Below are positions 60,290 to 64,000 of a stretch of DNA of 64,000 nucleotides, piece after piece. The notes below the pieces were generated by a model. It ran no database searches and had not been told where the DNA came from. It saw nothing but the letters and a program-made list of their open reading frames with translations. The stretch is from Sphingobacterium spiritivorum (GTDB lineage Bacteria > Bacteroidota > Bacteroidia > Sphingobacteriales > Sphingobacteriaceae). The DNA is taken from NCBI RefSeq assembly GCF_016724845.1, contig NZ_CP068082.1, forward strand, positions 3,720,001 to 3,784,000, written 5' to 3'. A program made the position numbers and the translations under genes. Each line of letters starts with the position of its first letter. Position 1 is the first letter of the stretch.

Positions 60290-61369
60290 ATGGATAATCT
60301 GGATGATCAAATTTTAAGATTGAAAAAACAATTCAAACATTTAGGTCTGGATCAGAATATATCATTTCTCCTGACGGGCTTATATCTGTTTCCGCTACCT
60401 GAAAATAAAAGAGAGTACAGCATCAGCATGATTGATTCTCCGGCGATCTCTCTGGCCGTATCAGCGATCAACTGTTATACGAAAGATGATCTGGAAGGAG
60501 CGCATGGCTCTTATACTAAAGGGATTGAGGAGTTTGGAGAGCAACCCTTTTTTCATGCCTGCAGAAGTTTATTGAATTCGTTGATGGGAGATGATGAGGG
60601 CGCCTTTTACGATTATCAGGTCGCTAAAAAACTTGATTTCAATTATTATTCCTTTTTTGAATGGTTGGAACAGCGTGAATTTGAACACGAACATCTCGAT
60701 AATAATGATCAGCTGGCAGAGCTGAATTTACTGGTCAAAAAGGAACCTTCAAAAGTTAATCATTTGATCAACAGAGCACTGGAGAAAGTGTATTCTTTCT
60801 CTTACTGGGGCGCTTTGGACGACTATACACTTGCTATTTCATTACAACCCGAGCTGGCCGAATTATATGTATACCGCGGAGCATTACAGACCCGGCTTTT
60901 GCGCTATGACGATGCTTTATTTGATTTTGACAAGGCAATTTTATTAGCACCGGATAATTTTCAGGCCTATATATATCGGGCTAAATTATTTGTTGCAATC
61001 GGAATGAGCGAACTGGCTCTGGAAGATTTCAGGTCTGCAGAAAATCTTCAGCAAAATAATGCTGTTGTATTTGAAGAACGTGCAACACTGTACGAAAAGA
61101 CTGGAAATCTTCAATTGGCTAAACTGGATTATGACCGTTGGATCAGCCTTACCGAAGAGGATTTTTATCCCTATACACTACGGGCTGAACTACAAGAGAA
61201 AATGGAAGATTGGGTAGGAGCCTTGCAGGATTATGATCATGCTATACGTCTCAACCCATACTACTCTGATCTTTATCAGTACCGGGCATCAGTGAAAGAA
61301 AAACTGGGGGATGAAGAAGGAGCCCGTATAGACCTCAGGAAATTTGAAGAATTAGAACAAGAAGGTTAA
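60290..61369 (+). CDS. Tetratricopeptide-repeat protein
   Basis: A 359-residue soluble protein whose second half (about residues 145-350) holds at least five TPR-like repeats, such as SYWGALDDYTLAISLQPELAE, RYDDALFDFDKAILLAPDNF and DWVGALQDYDHAIRLNPYYS. The first half is less regular but also helical. TPR arrays mediate protein-protein contacts; the partner is unknown. No signal peptide or span, so cytoplasmic. It ends at a strong terminator. Confidence 0.88.
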   Translation: MDNLDDQILRLKKQFKHLGLDQNISFLLTGLYLFPLPENKREYSISMIDSPAISLAVSAINCYTKDDLEGAHGSYTKGIEEFGEQPFFHACRSLLNSLMGDDEGAFYDYQVAKKLDFNYYSFFEWLEQREFEHEHLDNNDQLAELNLLVKKEPSKVNHLINRALEKVYSFSYWGALDDYTLAISLQPELAELYVYRGALQTRLLRYDDALFDFDKAILLAPDNFQAYIYRAKLFVAIGMSELALEDFRSAENLQQNNAVVFEERATLYEKTGNLQLAKLDYDRWISLTEEDFYPYTLRAELQEKMEDWVGALQDYDHAIRLNPYYSDLYQYRASVKEKLGDEEGARIDLRKFEELEQEG

Positions 61370-61384
61370 CCGGACTGCCAGTAT

Positions 61385-61424
61385 AAAAAAAATCCTGCTT
61401 GTATTCTCAAGCAGGATTTTTTTT
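61385..61424. terminator. Bidirectional terminator of the TPR and DUF72 genes
   Basis: A 17-bp perfect stem (61385-61401 with 61408-61424) with A/T runs on both sides and a 6-base loop, between convergent genes. Confidence 0.85.
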
Positions 61425-61454
61425 GCAATATGACTATGGATATTACAGTACATA

Positions 61455-62333
61455 TTAAAATAATTCATTCTTTCGCGGGCTGCGGATATCCAGACCAAAA
61501 GTATCATTCAATTTTTTGATGAAATGATTTGCCAGCAGAGGAGACTCCACTTCAATATTCTGATGGATAAAGAAATACAATTTCTCTAATCCGGCTTCAC
61601 GCCACTTTTTGATAACCTCTATCCACTCATCCAGTCTGCTGTAATCACTGCTGTGATTAGCGCCTACATACCGGATAAAAGCGGTAGGAGTCGTCATACG
61701 CATATGCAGCATATCTCTTCTGCCGGCAGTATCGACTAATACATTGGATACATGATATTGCTGTAAGGTCTTATATAGCTTCTCCCGTACTTCCGGATCC
61801 GAAAACCATTCTGCATTACGTACCTCAACAGCAAGAGGAATACCCTTCGGAAATTCACGAACAAAATCCTCCAGACGTTGAAAGTCTTTCGGTTTGAAAT
61901 TATCAATCATCTGCAGAAAGACCATACCCAGTTTCTCTTCAAAGAGCGCAACAGCATCCGTAAAGGCTGTTACTTTCTCTCCGGTATTTAGCAATCTGCT
62001 GTAATGGCTGATGGATTGTGGAATTTTCGGGAAAAATTTAAAATCTGCAGGAGTTTTTTCTTTCCATGTCTCCACCTGTTCTTTGGAGGGAGAATTGTAA
62101 AAAGTAGCATTAAGCTCAATACTGTTGAATTGAGTAGAATAATAAGCCAATTCATCTTTTGTACCCCGTGGGTAGAAGCCTTTGAGATCTGTTTTATTCC
62201 ATTTTGCACAGCCTACATATACTTCAAACGGTTTGCTGCTGTCTCCCTTAGTCAGTACTTCCAATGTTTCAGGAGGTGTAGGAGGAAGCGAAAAATCTAT
62301 ATCCTGAGGATTATTAACCTGACCAAATTTCAT
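61455..62333 (-). CDS. DUF72 family protein (YecE-like)
   Basis: A 292-residue protein of the DUF72 TIM-barrel family, with the conserved start VYVGCAKWNKTDLKGFYPRG and FNSIELNATFYNSPSKEQVE, then FKFFPKIPQSISHY and PLAVEVRNAEWFS. The C-terminal strand KLYFFIHQNIEVESPLLANHF is also typical. The family's activity is not established. It starts 3 bases after the MFS transporter stop, so the two genes form one minus-strand unit. Confidence 0.88.
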   Translation of the reverse strand: MKFGQVNNPQDIDFSLPPTPPETLEVLTKGDSSKPFEVYVGCAKWNKTDLKGFYPRGTKDELAYYSTQFNSIELNATFYNSPSKEQVETWKEKTPADFKFFPKIPQSISHYSRLLNTGEKVTAFTDAVALFEEKLGMVFLQMIDNFKPKDFQRLEDFVREFPKGIPLAVEVRNAEWFSDPEVREKLYKTLQQYHVSNVLVDTAGRRDMLHMRMTTPTAFIRYVGANHSSDYSRLDEWIEVIKKWREAGLEKLYFFIHQNIEVESPLLANHFIKKLNDTFGLDIRSPRKNELF

Positions 62334-62336
62334 ATG

Positions 62337-63527
62337 CTATACTGTTTTGTTATTAATCTTTTTATCAAATATCAGATGCGCTGCCAATGCTAATGCTGTG
62401 AAGAAAATCCCAACGGCCACTACACCAGTCCATTGTTGATATTTCCAGGCCTGTGCCGCCAGATAAGTACCTGTAGATCCGCCTATAAAATAGGTGACCA
62501 TGTATACTGTATTCAGTCTGTTATTTGCTCCGAGATTGAGTGCAAAGTAACTGGACTGATTCATTATATGCATAGATTGCAGACCTAAATCTACCAAAAT
62601 AATTCCAATGATCAATCCAATATATGTATAACCGCCAAAGTAAAACACAATCCAGCTTACCACCATCATGAGGATCGCATAAAGAATAATCTGGAAAGAA
62701 GTAAACCTGCCTGTAAACCTCCCGACAAAGGCTGCGCCCAAAGCTCCGGCGGCTCCGACGAGGCCAAATGAACCTACCACAGCCGGACCGTCGTGGAAAG
62801 GAGCACCTTCCATATGGAAAACAAGTGTAGTCCAGAAGGCGCTGAACCCCGCAAATCCCATTGCTCCTCTGAATGCAGCTAATCTCAACACAGGTTGCGT
62901 ACGTGTCAACCGGACTAATGACTTCATCAGGTCTTTATAAGATCCGGTAAAAGATGGACTGTTTTCCGGAAGTTTAACTGCTATCAGTATGCCTAATACG
63001 ACCATGCATCCTGCAGCAGCCCAATACATTTCTCTCCATCCGAAATAATCGCCAATAATTCCGCTGACCACCCTGGATAGTAAGATTCCGATCAGCAGAC
63101 CGCTCATGACCATACCTATAGCCGAACTTCTTTTATCAGGGCTGGCCATTTCTGCTGCCATAGGTACAAAAATCTGGGGCACTACCGACGTAAAACCTAC
63201 CATAAAACTCAACGGGAACAACCAGTCAACAGACCGGGTCGTGGCCATTCCGATGAGAGAGGCGATAATAAATATAAAATCAATCAGGATAAGTTTACGA
63301 CGTCTGAACATATCACCTAAGGGGACAATAAATAGCAATCCGCAGGCATAACCAATCTGCGTCAGCATCGCAATATTGCTGATGCGGGCTTCCGATACAT
63401 CAAAATCTTTGGCCATTAGTGCAAGTAAAGGTTGATTGTAATAATTATTCGCAACTACGAGACCACTTCCAATAGCCATTAACCAGAGTAGGGAAGGAGT
63501 AAGTTGGGGTTTTGTATTTATACTCAT
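62337..63527 (-). CDS. MFS transporter
   Basis: A 396-residue inner-membrane transporter of the major facilitator superfamily with 12 predicted spans. The loop motif between spans 2 and 3 reads GDMFRRRKLILID (family GxxxDRxGRR type). The N-terminal span begins LLWLMAIGSGLVVANNYYNQ, typical of the Bacteroidota/proteobacterial drug and sugar efflux group. The ATG at 63527 (MSINTKPQLT) is preferred; an in-frame upstream start would add 14 residues. It lies 3 bases before the DUF72 gene. Substrate unknown. Confidence 0.88.
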   Translation of the reverse strand: MSINTKPQLTPSLLWLMAIGSGLVVANNYYNQPLLALMAKDFDVSEARISNIAMLTQIGYACGLLFIVPLGDMFRRRKLILIDFIFIIASLIGMATTRSVDWLFPLSFMVGFTSVVPQIFVPMAAEMASPDKRSSAIGMVMSGLLIGILLSRVVSGIIGDYFGWREMYWAAAGCMVVLGILIAVKLPENSPSFTGSYKDLMKSLVRLTRTQPVLRLAAFRGAMGFAGFSAFWTTLVFHMEGAPFHDGPAVVGSFGLVGAAGALGAAFVGRFTGRFTSFQIILYAILMMVVSWIVFYFGGYTYIGLIIGIILVDLGLQSMHIMNQSSYFALNLGANNRLNTVYMVTYFIGGSTGTYLAAQAWKYQQWTGVVAVGIFFTALALAAHLIFDKKINNKTV

Positions 63528-63663
63528 GTTTTTCTTTTTCAAATCTGTTTTTCTATTGCCGGATAGCAAGTCAGCAGATGCTGACGGTTGAGCGCATAAA
63601 ATTACTATTTAAAATGTCCATTTAAAGTAAAGTTAGGATAAGAATAGCTGAAGTTTTAAGAAT

Positions 63664-63698
63664 AAAAAAGAGAGCCTTCCTGACACAGGAAGGCTCTC
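63664..63698 (-). terminator. Terminator of the truncated gene at 63727
   Basis: GAGAGCCTTCCTG (63670-63682) pairs with CAGGAAGGCTCTC (63686-63698) around a 3-base loop; on the minus strand the stem is followed by a run of T (63669-63664). Confidence 0.85.
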
Positions 63699-63726
63699 AT
63701 ATATTTTCTAAGCGAAAGATGAGGAA

Positions 63727-64000
63727 TTAGAATTTACCTGATACATGGTAAGTATTCTCTCCCATCAGCTTGATGTGTTGCTTTTTTGAGATTACATATG
63801 CCGAATCCACCGTATAAGTCAGATTTTCTTCCGTGCTGTACAAGATATTGTTTGTTATCTTTTCGATCTGAATGGCTCTTACTTCACCCTGATGATTTTC
63901 TCTGATAATAATCTTCTGAACGGAGACACCTGGTTGTAAAGCCGTATAGATAATATCACAATCTCTGTTTTCGACTTTATATAACCCTACATTCGCTCTC
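63727..64000 (-). CDS. C-terminus of an unidentified protein (cut by window edge)
   Basis: The minus strand is open without a stop from the window edge to the TAA at 63729-63727, giving about 90 residues (ending TYTVDSAYVISKKQHIKL then MGENTYHVSGKF). The codon pattern looks coding and a strong terminator lies just downstream. The sequence is rich in short beta strands and charged residues, and no family can be named from this fragment. Start and N-terminus lie outside the window. Confidence 0.65.
   Translation of the reverse strand, partial: RANVGLYKVENRDCDIIYTALQPGVSVQKIIIRENHQGEVRAIQIEKITNNILYSTEENLTYTVDSAYVISKKQHIKLMGENTYHVSGKF

Overview
The window looks like a chromosomal segment of a Bacteroidota bacterium, most likely a Sphingobacterium or a close relative. 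The grounds are promoters of the form TTTG-N19-TAnnTTTG (the Bacteroidota sigma-A type), mostly weak Shine-Dalgarno sequences, tRNA genes without an encoded CCA end, a long NusB, a short-lid adenylate kinase, family content typical of the phylum (DUF1573, DUF4954, GIN/DUF2807, DUF1080, a 3-keto-sugar type Gfo/Idh/MocA oxidoreductase) and a fatty-acid hydroxylase of the kind used on sphingolipids. No insertion sequence, prophage, CRISPR array or rRNA operon was seen. The genus call is inference.

Layout. 1-7.5 kb: a truncated ABC exporter, then a plus-strand housekeeping run (Glu/Leu/Phe/Val dehydrogenase-like protein, NusB, DUF1573 lipoprotein, YajC, YbbR-like protein, CoaE, MBL-fold exonuclease) and a NUDIX hydrolase. 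7.5-9.5 kb: tRNA-Val and two tRNA-Phe on the minus strand, mnmA, then a non-coding stretch with strong potential RNA structure and a 28-codon membrane-peptide ORF. 9.5-13.2 kb: a minus-strand glycolytic operon (pfkA, BadF-type sugar kinase, gapA) divergent from a NUDIX-fold transcriptional regulator. 13.3-19.7 kb: a TetR-controlled RND efflux operon. 19.8-24 kb: glmS and a DUF4954 beta-helix protein. 24-36.5 kb: mixed metabolic and stress genes (YqaE, TauE, HAD phosphatase, Tat-exported phospholipase C, Nramp-UspA fusion, SDR, PPK2, YceI, SatD/DUF3307, fatty-acid hydroxylase, methyltransferase). 36.5-46.4 kb: exported hydrolases and lipoproteins, a divergent 3-keto-sugar gene pair, a TetR/nitroreductase pair, patatin and alpha/beta hydrolase. 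46.5-52.5 kb: two duplicated tRNA-Arg units, adk, obgE, panB, a pseudouridine synthase, a TlpA-like thioredoxin and pyrF. 52.5-54.1 kb: an AT-rich island with an unrecognised ORF and a frameshifted small gene. 54.1-64 kb: guaA, a periplasmic-binding-fold lipoprotein, an RsmB-like methyltransferase, UspA, NlpC/P60, TPR, DUF72, MFS and a truncated gene.

Most of the window is ordinary core genome. The points that stand out are: (1) the structured non-coding segment and mini-membrane-peptide ORF after mnmA; (2) the AT-rich island at 52.5-54.1 kb, where a T8 tract breaks a small gene that one extra T would restore; (3) a 50-bp perfect palindrome at 59.5 kb whose core resembles the sequence at the SatD promoter; (4) a catalytically degenerate NUDIX regulator facing the glycolytic operon with an inverted repeat in the promoter; and (5) two enzymes that lack a canonical catalytic residue (the amino-acid dehydrogenase and the SDR).
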